Shown: in pieces, positions 1-14,840 of the stretch | Layout of the letters: each line of letters begins with the position of its first letter | Position numbering within the stretch: the stretch's first letter is position 1 | Assembly (NCBI GenBank): GCA_021234155.1 | Contig: JAJEKV010000080.1 | Coordinates: 1,224,182-1,288,181, forward strand | Source: Isoetes taiwanensis | Taxonomy: Eukaryota; Streptophyta; Lycopodiopsida; Isoetales; Isoetaceae | Length of the DNA: 64,000 nucleotides | Direction: 5' to 3' | Translations under genes and position numbers: made by a program | The notes under the pieces: generated by a model | Database searches by the model: none | What the model saw: the letters and a program-made list of their open reading frames with translations, nothing else | What the model was told of the DNA's origin: nothing

Positions 1-2500
1 TACAAAATCTAACCAGAATTGTCTCTCTTCACTAGAGCACTACATATCCCTTCCACTTATCCTCACGCCTAATAGCAGCCGAGCAACTTTCCTTATGTCC
101 TTGTCTTTCATAATTTATGCAGCTAAGCAAACTCTTCCATTTCATCGCTTTCATGTTTTCCATGCCAGACTGGCTTTTCCCGAACCGGGCCGAAGCCTCT
201 TTGTCTTCCATAAGCATTGCCTATAGCACTATCCACCTTTTTCTCTCGTGTAATCAACTGCCTTTCTTGGGCCTTTAGGTGTGCCAGACACCGGCTTGAA
301 AGCATGTCCCCATCGGCGAACGTCCTGTATGATGGTTTTGCATGATGAGGGCTCCTCGTTCTCCTCTTCCTTTCTTTCTATCCCCGACGCTCGGGTTGGC
401 TCCTCCCCTCTTTCCTCGGGCTGAGGGACTTCGCCACCAATTCTAAAACAAGGTGGGAGGTGGGTGACCATCCCTCTTTATCTCATGAGAGGTGTCGCCT
501 GCTTGATGATGTTGTATCCGGTTCCTCATCCGCAGACCAACCTTGCATTGGATCGCCTCGTGACATAATATCCGGGCCAAGATCTTCTTTGTTCTCAAAT
601 GTCTTTTGGGACCCAATTATGGCCTGGTGGCTGGTCCCCGAGATCCCACTTGAGTTCCTTTACGCGAAGGACGATCACATCATGTTATTAGGGTTAGGCA
701 ACCATCATTTTTGCCATAAACTAAATTGTTGTTGAAAATACAAACCATATGAAATTTTCATTTATGCCGCACCATGGTAATATTAATTAGTATATATGGG
801 TACATCTTTAATGAACTACATGATAATACTTAAAAAGGGAGTTACAATGTATTTTTAATTAACTTAGGACTCCCAATTCTTCCATCAAACACACAAAAGT
901 CCCTGATTTCTTGAGTCCCCGCATTCTGCCCATATTCTCAGATTCTAGCCATCCTCCCTCCAATGCCCTCGCCAAGCACTGCGGTGCCGAGTTCCGGGTG
1001 CGCTTGCCGCTACTATCGACAAGTGCGCGATCCCCTCAGGTGGCTCCCTTGCTAAGTCGAGAGCATGAAGTGCTACCGATTCTTTGAAGAGACAACATGG
1101 TCTACTTTCACATCTATTCTCAAGATTTCACCAAAGCCCGAAGTATATAAGGAGGCTACTTGACTCTTCCCCTCTTGGGCTGAATTCCCTTATGGAAAAC
1201 TATCATCCGGGCTCAAGGCGGGGTCAGCCTCTCCAAGATAGTACCCGAGGACTTGCCCCACCACGGCCCGTGATCACTCTTTTCTCCTCCTACCGCCACT
1301 AAGATGTCCAATGCCATAAGATCCCTTGCGCGGTCTCCACATAGTAGTTGCACTCCAAATCGATGCCGCTACTACAGACCATGGAGCTGACCGTCATTGC
1401 CACCCATTGTACAATTTGCTTTGGATTTCCGAAATTCTCTGGAATGATGGGTTCCTGCTAATACATGAGCATCTCGCTGACCTGCTGGTATGCCCGGATG
1501 TCCGGACATGGTTTCCAGGAAATGCTCTCCGCTTACTTCCCTCGTATCTCCCCGTAGGAGAAGCTTCACAGCCACCTGCTCCTCAGGCAATTAGGCCTAG
1601 GTTTGCCTTATCCCGAGGTTCTCTTTGCAATAGGGGAGCGAGACGCCTGTACAATATGGCCTCGCCATCGACGACATCATCGGGCAAGGCCCGCGGATGC
1701 TCATTGGTGGCCAAAATCTCACTAAACTTCTTGGCTATACTTCCATCCTTCTTGCCTCCCCTAATTTCTGGGTTCTTTCCCTCCCTACGAGGTGTTTGAA
1801 GGGAACCGGGGAACGTGATGCCGCGTCCTGATTCCCGATGCTTATCAGGTACGCCTCCTCCTGTCGAGGTGCTAAATCCAAGGGTTAACACGGCTCCTCA
1901 AGGTTAAACGCCCAGCCTCATGAAACAATGCTAAGGCTGCCCGGTTTGAGAGGTACCGCCTACATGCTTACAGTCAAGTGTAGCATGTTTCTCTCGTTCT
2001 ATCCCATAACTTGCTCTTACCCCGATCCCACCTATGGCTTTACAAGAGAATCTAGAGAAACCCATTTCCTCCCCCTAGGTGGCAAGTTAACTTCCTGTGG
2101 ACCCACAATGATGTCGGGCAGTATGGTTCTCAGTATCGAGTGGGTATGGAGATCAAAGAGATAATCAAAACATGGAAGACTTGTTCGTGGGGACAATCAC
2201 TTAATGTGATTTGGTCCATTCATCTCGACAAAGCTTGAGGGCTTACTGGAACAGAAATACGGAAAAATGGCTGATGGAAATGAGCAAAAGCCAAAGAAAT
2301 CCCTGCAAGGCCGAGCAACTCTAATGGAAAAATGACAAATGAGGGTCCCTTTATAGACTAGGGGTGCCTCGCTCTCGCAAGTAACAAAGGTTCTTGATGG
2401 GGAAGACCAAACCCAAGGCCCCGGTGTCCAAATGAGCTACCATGAAGTGCACTTAAACCAAAGCAAAGCAAGAAAACGCTACATGGCAGCTTTATAACAA
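1..2500. other. Intergenic DNA, no gene recognised
   Basis: No open frame in this stretch shows a domain, motif or codon pattern that I recognise. The longest frames (about 157 aa on plus at 1,326-1,799 and about 102 aa on minus at 1,583-1,891) overlap each other and look like chance openings in moderately GC-rich DNA. I see no LTR ends or tRNA-like sequence. It is most likely decayed transposon sequence. Confidence 0.5.
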
Positions 2501-2539
2501 CCTACTGGGGCTGGTGTTCACTTTAAATCGGGTCGAGCG

Positions 2540-2790
2540 CTACGGGCGCAGCGGGTTCAAGGCGGTAGGACCCGGGAGATTTGGGTCTATTCTAAAGTCA
2601 TTTTATATTTAAATTCAAATTGCTAGGATGATCTATTTGGACGATTCTAATCTAACTAGGGGTTTTTACGATTTAGACCTTTAAATTGATATTATTTGGC
2701 TTAAACCGGTCGATACACAACGCCTCATACAAGTGGGGCGCAGCGTCCGGGCGCTGCAGGACCCGGATTTCAATACCAATCCGCCAATTT
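2540..2790. repeat. Degenerate direct repeat, about 188-bp period
   Basis: Two related blocks begin near 2,546 and 2,734. Each opens with GGCGCAGCG, followed about 20-25 bases later by AGGACCCGG and an AT-rich tail. The similarity is patchy. It may be a remnant of a tandem repeat or of an LTR edge; no target duplication is visible. Confidence 0.35.
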
Positions 2791-2799
2791 TATCTAAAT

Positions 2800-5700
2800 G
2801 CATGATTTGTCTACTAAATTGCAAAACAAAGTTTTATATATTTATGGGGAAACTTAATAATTACATTTATCAAAAATGCATCCTCAAGGATATTCTCATG
2901 GATGCATGCACGCCGCCAAGTGTACATCCTTGGCATAGAGTCACCCTCACGCGGATCGCTAGCAGAGGTTGCCTTCCTCAAACAACTGGGTGAGCTTCAA
3001 GCCAGCTGCTACTTGCAAAGATTCTCGAGTTGTGGTTTTACTACCCTGTAGTCATGGATTTAACTCCTCACGTATCACCTCCCCCGTGAGATGAGTCACT
3101 AAAAGGTGCTCTTCTAATCGAGACAGTACCTGAAAAGTGTCTAATCTCCTAAGACGTGGGAGGCCCGGTTAGGGCCCATGGTGGACCTTTACCTTCTGGG
3201 CCGGGCGGCGGCTTGGCTGGTTCTTAAGGCCGGGCCCACTGGATGTTTTGGGTTTGGCAGCATTAATCGCGAGGCCTCGCCCGCCCAATGAGCAGAGTTC
3301 TTGGTATGCCTTGAGGCGGGCGCCGCAGAGGGCGTCCTTCCTTCTGCTACGGCGCCCACGCCTTTTGCTACCTTGTGCTTCAAATACCTGGCAGGTGGTC
3401 TTGGTCCGGCCTCTCGCCCCCTGCCATTTCTTCTTCCTCCTCCTCCTCTCTCCTTCCACCTCTTCTGAGGCCTCTATCACGACGGGCGCCCTGGCTGCAC
3501 TTCTCTTCACCTCCTCGGGCTTCTTCCCAGCCAGCCTCCTCCTCGCTGGCCCTCTTCCTCTCCTTATGCTTCTTCTTCAGCTAATTCGACCTTCCTTACT
3601 CTTTCTTGGGGTCAAGGCTCGGGCCTGGCCCAATTGCTGGCTGACCTGTTTTCCTCTGCTTCCTTCCACTTTGTATTCTCAAACCTCAAGTGGCGATTCG
3701 TTGGTTCTTTGTGGTTCTCACCGACGAGGCTGCTCTCTATCTGAGGATCTACACACAGCCCCTCCCCTTTGGGCCGAGGGTGCTCCGTATTTCTCTTCAC
3801 ATGCCGCTCACGGGCTCACCATGCTGAGAGAGGTAGGCCTAGGCCAGTCTTCCATAGGTTTGTTTTGGTCTGTTTCATTTAACTGCCTAGGAAACAGGGG
3901 ATAGGCCTAGAGAGAAGGTGAGAAAAGTCGGAGGAAAAATGAGGTGTCGTAGATTTAAAAAGGAAGGGCCCCGAGAATATTCTCCTACCATTAATAGGCC
4001 TACTTATTAGCCCCCTTATTAATTACCCCTATAGTACCCTACCTTAATATATGTTTAATTCTTAATACACCTAAAATTCCTCAGATATACCTTTGAAATT
4101 TCCAATTTCCTAATGGTTTGAAGCGTAGAATCATGACGTTGGTTTTCAATTGGTCTCCGACATTGGGATGATTCTAATCTATCAGAGGGTGAAATTTGAT
4201 GCAGATGCATGATTTTCACTCCACTCTTACCAGAAGATGAGTTTCGACCACTAACTTTCGTCTACTTATCCAAGTCCTCGACTCCACGTAGAAAAAAAAT
4301 TTTTCCCCATTTTCAAGCGGTTCGGATGGTGGGAACGCTTATTTCATTAACCTATAGGTCGTTAGACTACTTCATGGTTGTGGTCGGGGCATAGTTCTTG
4401 GTCAACCAAGAACATCGCCCGATACCATTATTGTACCGCTAAACATACGGGCCACCGCACAGACACTGGCAGAAATCCCTCATCCACCACAACCCATGGT
4501 CTTCGACACCCTACCTCAGTATTCTGAAGTAAAGGAAATTTAAGGTGTCTTATGCGCCAGCCTTTCCCCTATGGGCCCTTTCTATAACAGCCGAAGCTTA
4601 TAAATACGTAATCCAGTATAAAACATATAGCCACCCTGAGGGGAAGTACTCCGACATAAAACCAACGCATAGATGATAATCACAAACCATAAACAGAGAG
4701 CCTCCTACCCCGCTCGCATCGTAGCGAGGGATGACCGGGGAATCGGGCTAGGCCTCAAGATAGAGCGCGCATCGAGTCATGGCAATGGCGTAATGGGTAT
4801 AGAATGCTGTGGTTGACCACTCCATCCGCCTCCCTGCATACTTTCGGCAGATGGTTAGGATCGCTCCTACTGCACTCTAGTCGGAGACGCAATCCCATGC
4901 CCATCGACTACCCGTGCCAAATCTCCCTCGTCCGATGAGGCAGAAGGGTTGCATCTCCCTTCCCGGTCTTAGAGGTGCTGTGGGCGCTGAACGCATGGCA
5001 TACACGACCAGAATTCATCAACCCCGCAAACGAGAGCCAAGCCATCACTTGCAAATTTCGGGAGAGGCAAAGCAACACCATTGCCCTCTGTGAGGTGTCG
5101 CGGAATTCCATGCTCGGCCCACCAAGAATCACCATAAGCTCTAGAATGGCACGGTGTATCCCCGGTTTCTACCCCAGACCTCCACTCTCTAGCCTATCCG
5201 GGTGGCCGAAATATCATAGCCTCAATAGCCCTGCAGCCCCGCGAACTAATAGAATATGGGATCTACTCTAGGAACCATACATATGGCTCCTAGGTCTCTA
5301 AATTTCTTCCTAATAAGTAAGAGGAGGGAAACAGCCGATCAACCAACAACATATAATCATCACATCATGAGAATAATTTATAAGAAGAACATCTTAACTC
5401 TAATCATACAACAACTAATAGTTAGGGTTCCTTGGATTAGGGTTCAAGATGTTGAATATGGGTTCTAGGATATTCTACTCTAGATAAGGTAATACTAGCA
5501 CATCTTGGAATGCTAATCCCGCATGAGCTATCACAACTACTATCCTACACCGCCCCTAGCTGCCCCTCCCATCCCTACCCATAGTCTTCACCCACAAGCT
5601 GCTATTCCCCTCCAAGAACGCCCACCTCACACGCCTATGCCATCGAACGATAGTTCAAACGGGTTTCAACAAGTAGGTGAGTCTCCTCGGGTGCTAGGGA

Positions 5701-8700
5701 ATGTGAAAGAGGTCTAGAAGTTAGGGCCGCCTATATATAGGGTCCACTCCAGATGCCACGGGACCAATCTGGGTGAGGTCCCAGGTGGTTGCCCTGCCAG
5801 GGGCAGGCCACGTGAGGCAATGACACCCGGCTACAAGTTATGAGAATAACTTAGCCATGCCCCCCTAGTGCCACGATTTCCGCGCCATAGTGATAGATTT
5901 AGGAGGCGGATGATCCCAGTCATACGATGCATGAGACTCCTCGACCACAAATGAGGTATGTGAATGCGAGCGGATCGGGATTTTTTCCCGCAGAAAAGGG
6001 TGAAACGACGAAGAAAAAACTTGGGGATGCATAAAACTTCGAATGCAGAAGGTTTTGAACAAATTCTCGCGTATTGAAGCTATCAATTTAGCTAAATCTA
6101 GATAATATCGTATGAACGAACGATCAACCCGCCTGTTGGATAAAGATTGATGGGTAAATTGTGGCAAAAGTCTTTAAAATGGACTGACACGTGAAAAAAT
6201 GGGAAAACCCTAATGAAAACTCGTAAATCGATTGAAGAAAGGGGAAACACCATGAATTGCTCAAGAAATCCTTTTCTCAGATTATCTTAGGAACATAATA
6301 CACCGCCGTAATCCATTCGGACAATTTTAAATAGAATTTGCACGTAACTTCCGTAATCTTGGCTTTCAAGAACAAGGCATGGTTTCGAATCAAAATCTCC
6401 TCTCCCCGCTTATAGGACTACTACTTCTGGATCGCCTTTTATGGACCGCCTGGGTGCTAGAGTCTAACTCGTTCCATACGCTTAACTTTTTTTCCCAAAA
6501 ATAGGCACACACTGCTCTCGGGTATTGATTCTAATACCTGGTACTTTCAAGGACCTACTGGTTCTAAGCCTATATCTGTTAACTGGCTCGTGATCACTCA
6601 AATTGCTGGAAAGCCTAAGAACGAACCCTAATGGATCTTGGCAGACTTTCTTCGACGTGGATATATCCCCAAACCCAAAGCTCTAGTGAGGCCTAACCAC
6701 TGGAACTTTTAAATTGACGGTTCTGCTCCACGCGGATTCGTAGACTTAATCACTTCCACACGCCTCAGTGGAGCCACGTGGAGTGGGGGTGATTACCGAA
6801 AGGTAAACCTAGGTCAGGGTAGAATAGGACAATTTTTTTATATTTTTTCAAAATGATTCCTGAAGTGAATCGAAGGTCTATATAGTCTTTTTGGGAGTTT
6901 GTTGCGTGGCATATTTTCATTAGCTACAAGATGATGTGGTCAAATTTGAAAAATGGCACTTTGATTTTTGGCTAAAAAGGTGAACTAACCAATGGTGATC
7001 GGCAATGATGGTGACATGGATGAAATGATGACTTGGCATAGTGAAGGATGATGTGGCAAACACGCATGTCAAGAATTTTCGAGATTTTAAATTCCCTTTG
7101 ATATTTTTTGATGAGGTGGCATGATTTTGGCCCAAGTGGCAAAAGATATAACCAAAGTTGATACGTTACTTTTGAACAAGGTGGCCATCCTAGGTGGCAT
7201 TTTGACTCTTGATGACGGGCAAGGGTATTTTTAGAAAGTGTGCCTTTTGGCTTTCCATTTTGATCTTCACCACTTTATTAATTCATACCAGACACTCAGA
7301 TGCCACTTCTGGCAAAGGCGATCTTTTGGCATTTTGGATTTTAGGCATCTTTAGGAAGCATATTTGGCTAGCGATAGGGGAAATTCAAGAAAAAAAATAG
7401 GAGAGGTCAAAAAATTTGGGTGGAAAAATCAAGGATGGCTAGTTTTGGCTGCAGGATCGCAGGGTACTCACCTCGCCTAGATTCTCCAAAATTCTCACAT
7501 TTTCCTGGAAGAAATTCTCCAATACTTAGAATTTCTTCTATATCTTCATTTCTTCATACAAGCAATTAAGCAAACACAACTTCAAGCAGCCTCAATGCGC
7601 ACTTATGCGCCCCACGCACTAAAAGGATAAACTCTAAGGCCGAGTACATGTGAGCAATCGTGGTAGCATAGGGTCGGGAGTCTCTCCGGCTGCCCATCAG
7701 CATACATAACGGCGTCTAGCACGACCAAAAAGATTCTTGTTATCTAACACTCACACAATGCTGATCCTCCCGTTACCGGCATACGCATTCTTCCGCATGG
7801 TCTGCAATGATCTTTCTGCGCTTCAAACGTTCTGCCTTACACAATATCCTAACATCCCCACAGTAGCGCCAGATCTTCAATGCCTACATCACCAGTGGAT
7901 TCCACGGTTAGTCTAGTATAATTTCGCCTTTGAGTAACGCTATGCACTATAGGCTGGCCATGGGCAAATGCAGGGCCTAGCTCTCGAGCCATGTTCAACT
8001 CAAGCACCATAATACCTACTAGGCAATCAGAGTCTAATCATGACACCCCTCAAGTAATGTTCCTTCCAATATATCCGAGCCACTAATTGTAAATCCATTC
8101 ACATCTAGCACATACTTTTTCATGACCTTCTTGACACTTTTGCTTCTTCATACATTTTTTCTCCTTTTTCTTTCTTTCTTCGCTTCTCATCGGCCTCCTT
8201 CTCTTTCTCTCAAGCAGTTTGTTCTTCTTTTCTCCTCCTCTTCATCTCTGTTGCTTCTCTTTATCTCATCTCTAAACTCTAGCGAACAAGTCTAAAGCAG
8301 CCATCCAAGCAAGAGGGAAGAACCAAAGAGAATCAATAAGCACATAAAACAATGAAACACAACCAAATCAACGAGTGCATGCAAGATAACCTTATGTTCA
8401 GCCACCCCTTAAATGTTAAAAAGGAGCAGAGAGGAAAAAAGCAACAGCTGACACAGAGGGATACACAAAGCGCCAGTCCCAAATAACTAATGAACACTAA
8501 AATAGTAAAAACCAAAATGGAATTCACAACTCCAACCTAAGAGAGCATAAAAGAAGATACGTGCCTACGACGATAATAATTAATTGAATATAAAACCCAA
8601 ACTTCACAAGGCCTAAGATCATAAAGCTTTAGAATAATACAAAGACCAAAATAAACTAGATCAAGGTAACTCAAATATGCCTCTAAACACCACACGATCA

Positions 8701-9240
8701 AAATCTACAAACCGAAGCTATGCATCTATAAGGACTAGTTTGAGAAGGCACAAAATGTAAAGCTTAAGCAAGTAATATTATCCTAAACACCCCCAACAAA
8801 TTATGCACAAATTAAAGCATGCAAAGGCTAGTAAAAATGAAGGGAAGATGAGGCCAAGGAATGAGAGAACCGGGCTTGCGCTCGTGAAAATACCCAAAAC
8901 CTACTAAATCAAAGAAAAGCACGCGGCCAGTATGCACCATAAACATATGACGTACACAATATACAAAAGGATGAAGACATGTGATTAATATGTACAACAT
9001 AACGCATAAATAGTCAACCAAGGTCAATCTGGCTTCAAAGCCCTATGAGAACATTATGGACACAACCCAAAAATCGGACAGTACAAAAACTAAGCAATGA
9101 TCTATAACATGCTAAAGTTAGATTTAATTAAAGTGGGACTCCATCTATCTCTAATTTTTTTCAACTTCGTTAATTTATTAATGTTGTTCCATCCAAACCA
9201 TCTTTAATTCAATTTTAACAAAACTCTATCCAAGCTTTGT
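2800..9240. other. Intergenic DNA with low-complexity tracts
   Basis: No supported gene. About 3,420-3,580 is a pyrimidine-rich tract whose minus strand reads as a Lys/Glu/Arg-rich frame (3,169-3,510). That composition can arise from the tract alone, so I do not call a protein. About 8,150-8,260 is another CT-rich tract. About 6,900-7,350 carries many loosely repeated words of the type GATGTGGCA and GGTGGCAT. The rest has no recognisable transposon protein. Confidence 0.5.
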
Positions 9241-12200
9241 CAGTAGTCCGGGTTAGCGAAGTCGAACAAGCAATGCAACCGAAAAGCAGTGCTGAAATTC
9301 ATTAAAGTTTGAAACCAAAGATCTAGTTGAAAAAGAATTTTTATTAATAAATTGAACAGGTGGCCAATGTATTTTATATCGGACGCAGAGATCTATGGCG
9401 GCCCTGCCGCCACTATGCCATCATCCTGTAGGTGGTCCACCTTAGGGGATTAACTAGCTACGCTTCTTCACGAACAGTTTCCTCGGGGCAACCTCAAGGG
9501 TGTGGAATGCCTCAGTGGAGGCCTCCGATACCTACCCGTCTAATTCGACACTTCCCAGCCTTCCACCATTTGCGTCTTTCCAACCGAGCGTAATGCTTGC
9601 AAGATGCTTTGAGCTACCGACTTCTCTCTTGCTCGTTTCGTCCTGTGGTAATGGTGAAAGCAACCTCCTCGAATTCAAGGAAAGCAACCTTATCCCAAAA
9701 GCGCCCGCAAGAGTGTAGCGTGGACCGGATCTCGTGCTGAATTCAGATTTCTTCCGCCTTTGCGATCCGTACCGAGCGGCCCGGTGGATGCTCGAGCGGA
9801 TCTCACAGGCTGTGGCCTGATTCAGGCCTCGAACTAATTCGAGCAAGGAGAGTATGATTACCAACATGCGCTATCAAACGAAGAGCAATGTTGAAATCAA
9901 ATTACAATGGAGAACATTCATTCCATACAACCGCAGATCCAATGACGGGTGGTGTCTTTCACTCAGCGAAATGAAAGGCCCATAAAAGTGAAGACCGTTG
10001 CCTTTCACCGGTATCGAAAGGCCCGTGAAACGCAACGAAGCATTATTTATAAAGGATTGTGGCCGTGATAAATACAATCAAACATGTTCTGGTCTCATCA
10101 ATAGCATGCCTTTTCTCGACTGCGAGCTCTGCGCATCGAAAACTCAATACAAGTATATTCATTACAAAATGTCAATACATGTGTCACGTTGGCTTCGCTG
10201 ATCAATACCATCATTATCCGAAGCAGAGGTCACTCTTCTTGTTCACCAAACACGGTCATAGCTTTGGCGATCGCCTTTGCTCGATCTGGGTTCCGAGTTC
10301 TGATATAGTTCCTAATCAAGACGCACATAAGAAACGCGAGGATTCCGGGCTATTGTGACACAACCGGGCGACAACCACCTATCCGCTCTATGGCCTTCAG
10401 TCGATATGGCTTAGCAATGATTGTATTTTATGCCGCTATGATAGCACTTAGAAATCGCCTATGATCAGCGGTTGTGTTTGCCATAGTCCGAACGCTCATA
10501 AAACCCTCAGTCTTTTCACCATTAGAGATTCCCTTTTGGTGATGGCTTCGGAACGAGGTCCGGCCATGCTCAATCTCTTTCGGGCTTCCCCCAAACTTAA
10601 CTTGAACTTCAAAACTGAAATGCCGAACACCAAGAACATTGACAATATTTTTCTTTTGCCATACAAGACTATATGCTCCACTTCAATCCCCGCTCAATGC
10701 ACCATTCAATAATTTCAGCTCAGCCTATTACCATTTATGCTCCGCTTCCGATTCGGACCGTGTTAATCTCTCGTGGACGCCTTTATCGCGGGTATACCGC
10801 AAATTTACTACCCACTGATTTCAAATATTACAAGCTTATGGACGATCCCGCTTGAGTTTGGCTCACCATATTCGCTCATCTGATCCAAATGCGACTAGAT
10901 TCTTTCAAATTTTCTGCCGTGGAGCGTTGTCTTGCTCGATTGTCTTTGGGAGTGCATTCTCCTCCTCGACGCGGAACCTTTATCCAATGACAATGATCCC
11001 ATCGCCACATGGAACTCCTCAAATGATGACATCCTCAGCCGCAAGGAATGAGTTTCACCGCGAAATGAACAGCAAAGAAAAAGGTATTGAAAGGAACGAA
11101 GTTTTCGACCAAGGAATGAAACAATCGATAGAGCAAAGTAAACTCACCTCAATCTCGATTCTAAGAATGTGTCTTGCAAGATCCCGTCTAAACTACATTC
11201 ACGCTCAATGCCTTTGGTCTCCTCGCCCTCGTCGTCTTTACTGCTTCCATTTGTCTTCCTCCTCCCTTGAAAATGCTCATGAAGCAGATCCGTGTATGAC
11301 CGAATGGTTAAATCCATGTCCCCTATCAACCACCTACGGAAGCTTCATCTCAAACAAAGATAGCCCCAGAGAACGCCATTCATGCACCACTCGTGATACA
11401 ATTTGATCTTCCCACCAAGGCCGCTATGAAGCACTTGATAACTCTGGCCTGATAGGTTCCGCAGTAGACCCGTCGTTCATCTTTGGCCGACCTTTGTCCA
11501 CCGATGGAACATCTATAATCTGCCTCTTCCGTTGTCCATCCGCCTGGCAGGAACAAAACCGCCCAGATAATGATGCTCGCTTAGAACCACCACTTATCCG
11601 TACAGCCGATCTTGGAACCAAACCCAAACCATGTTGGCAAAGCTTGTGCCTTGCCTAAGTTTACACTACAGCACTCAAGCTCAGATATGGAGTACATGAC
11701 CTTGCCGGTGAAGTAATATCACCGCTTCCATTGGGAGACAAATAGCTTGTCCTGGACATTGCCCTACGTTATTGGCAAACTCGCGCATCCAGTTTGGCCA
11801 TGTCCAGACACGCCTAAAACGCCATGCCTTTATCATGTAAATAGGGCGGGCCTCTAATTCATGTTGATGACAGTAAAGTGCCACGGGTCCAAAAGGCCTG
11901 CACTCACCAACTCCCGTATCCCAGCACTAAAATGGGGAGCTTATCAGCTTCGCCTCAAATGACCACCCCGAATCCAAGCTTCCTCTTCGAATTGCCATAG
12001 CACGCCTGTGGAAAGGAAGGGTTTTGATCGCTTACGTCAAATTTTGGTGTTGATGTAGGCTGATTATTGCATCGCTCAATTCCTTCCATGTCTTCTCATC
12101 AAGGGCCTTTTCCTTGTAATAATCAAAGTCATATTCACATGCAAACGCTGCACCCGCGGATGCCTTTCTAACGCGATTGCCGCTAGGACCTGCGGGCATA

Positions 12201-14840
12201 ATCCTTTAAGGCCCCCGTGATTTAGAACTCCTAGTCTTCCAGCAGGATTGTTCCATCCAAGATTCCCGCCTTTGCAGCGTCAAGCTTTTGTCCGGGTGAG
12301 GCCTCAGACATCCTCTTCATGAACTCCGCCATAAACAACTTGGGGTCCGCCTCGATGGAAATTCCATTGCCGCCCTCGTCCATATTGAGCCCGTCTTCAC
12401 CCATTTCTCCCGCATCACTGCTAAGACGAGGGTCATATCGTCCGAGAGACTCTCGGTGTTCTCTTCTCCTTTATCCCTCTCTCCCCTCATCATCTTCCTC
12501 CAAACAGGTAATGTTCCTGATAGTTTTCAAAGGTCTTCCACTTATCCGAGGGAGCCTAGCGTATGATCCGGTCGATAAGGGCCGTGATTCACCAATGTAC
12601 CAATGTCGAAAGCATGATAGCATCTACAAACACCAAATAAACAAGAATAGTAGCTCTCGAGGTTTCGAATTAGCGAAGTCGAAAGTCCTCATCGTCTATT
12701 AATTTCTTTTGCATTTAGCGACTACGAAGTCGTAGGTGCTCTATCTTTATTCTTTTCACTTCACTCTCAAGGCGAAATGAAACCCCTGATAATCGGAAAT
12801 GTATTTACCTCGCGCGAGCCTTAGAATGGAAAGAATCGAAAGTTATTTACCCACGTATCGCACTCGCCGCGGTACGGTACCGGGTAAAGGCTACCGCCGC
12901 CGCCGTCGCGCCTCATTGAAAAGAACTCGTGACTCTCGCCAGCATACATCATCCTTGATCCTTTGGCGCACCTCCTTCTTCTCCGTCTTCCACGTTTCGC
13001 GCCCCATCGTTGATCAAGACTACCTTAATCCCGACGCTCTTTTCTTCGTGTCTTCCTCGACTTCCACCGGAATGTTCCGACCGGCCGATTCGCTAAAAGG
13101 TATGACATCCGGCAGTGCATTGATCTCGGCATCAGATGTCGACCATCGTTCGTAATCTCCATAAAAGGCCGATTAAATTCTCGTGGGTTGAACAAGACTC
13201 GCGATCTCCCGTAAAACCTTCAAATTCGGTTTGTCCGTACAGCTAATTGTGGTGATATTCTAACTGATACACGCCAAATTCCATTTTCTCAGTTCTCGTG
13301 GAACTCTGATCTGATCATCCGATCCATTATTGTAGCTCACCACATTCTGCCTTCGCCATCCGATTCCTCCCGTGGTGGTGCTTCATCCTCTCCATCTTGG
13401 TCTTTACGGACTTTTTTCTCTCAGATGAACTACAACTTCATTCCCAATCGCAGAAAGGTAGAGTCTTCAGCACAGAGGAAGTGAAGCCCCCGCATTGAAC
13501 AGCTTTTTCCCCGACTCGAAATCTCCAGCATTCCAAGCTCCCATTAGTTCCGCCTCCTTCAACCTCCCTTCCATCCTTCCACCCAAGGTTCCCACACCAA
13601 AGGCTACCGGTGCCCTCTCATTGCTCTGCGGCAAGGAGAAATGAATTGAAACCGATAATTTTTGGTGTGATGTGAACTTACTCTTTCCGGCAAATTCCCA
13701 CATGTGTTAAAATGCTCTAACCGCTCAGACGAGCACAACACCGATTTTCAGACTTGTTCCCGAGCTCTTTCTCTTGTCCTCATTGAGGAAATGTGATCTT
13801 TCTCCTTCCCACTTGTTGATACCGGCTATACCACCAAGAATCCGTGTCAAGAAGCTCGCTTCCAAATTCCTGGCGATCTAAGAATGGAGTTCGCCGATCA
13901 CTAGTGAGTCCGCTGTGAATGCCGCAAGAAGAAAGGATGGATCATTAAGGTATTCGACAAAAGATAAAACCGTGAGCCGCCCTGTGTCTTCTTCTTCTTG
14001 GTGCCGCTTAGAACTAGCATCCTCCGGGCGCCGGCTTTGGACGGAGTCGCCATGTCCGTGATGCCCCTCATCCTTCTTCGACCTGACCTTTCTCAGAATT
14101 GGGTTTCCTCCGCTATTTTAGACCGCATGCAAAGAAGGCGGTTCTTTAGTTTCCAGAATTCTACATTTAGTGTTACGCTAAGGGTACAAGACGGTCGCCT
14201 TTTGAATTACCAACACTATTTCGGAATTTAATCACATCAAGGGACTTAGTGAGCGGAGAGTTTAGGTTTATCTTGAATTTCGCGATTGGCTTAATCTTTG
14301 AGTCTCACGGAGGCTTAATCGAATCGTAGTTTAATTCTAATGGCGCCACGACGCCGTAAGCCGCTAACTTTGCATATGTGTGTGTGTGTTTTTCCCCGAC
14401 CGCCATTCTAGTCAGTGCGCTTGATTTGATCGGCGAGCACCTTCAGCCAAGGTAGCTGAGAGGTGAGCCGCCGACACTTTGAACCGCATGGAACTGTGGA
14501 TACGCCGAACGGGATACACAAGTATTAGATAACGCTACCGATGAGACCGGCTGCATAGCTAAAGACTCTAGGTGAGGCTATGGATCCATGATACAAAGGG
14601 CTCTGGAACACGCAGAGGTGAGTTTCGTGAGATGCCTGCGTTGCTCTAATTTGTAGAACATGCCGCCTCGTGTTTAAATAATGAAACTGGCTGAGGTTCG
14701 ACGGATTCATCAAGCTTTGCCCCAACATTTTCACGTATCACTCTCTCGGTTGAGAGATGCTCTCTACGAGGAAACAATGGATCTGGGTAAAGAACAAATT
14801 CGCTTTAGGTGTATTTTTTTTCATGGACTCGCTTTTCTTG
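9241..14840. other. Intergenic, CpG-rich stretch, no gene recognised
   Basis: This region is richer in CG dinucleotides than the right half of the window. Several frames of 100-184 aa are open (for example 10,852-11,406 plus), but none shows a known domain and they lack a coherent exon structure. The 10-mer GCGAAGTCGA occurs at 9,256 and 12,673 and again in the neighbouring repeat block. A short TG run lies at about 14,377-14,389. I see nothing else to annotate. Confidence 0.45.

Noticed and set aside
3169-3510. Lys/Arg/Glu-rich 113-aa minus frame, possibly a gag linker
   Set aside because: It is explained by a pyrimidine-rich low-complexity tract and has no neighbouring retroelement domain.
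10852-11406. 184-aa plus frame
   Set aside because: No recognisable motif or repeat; composition like the surrounding noncoding sequence.
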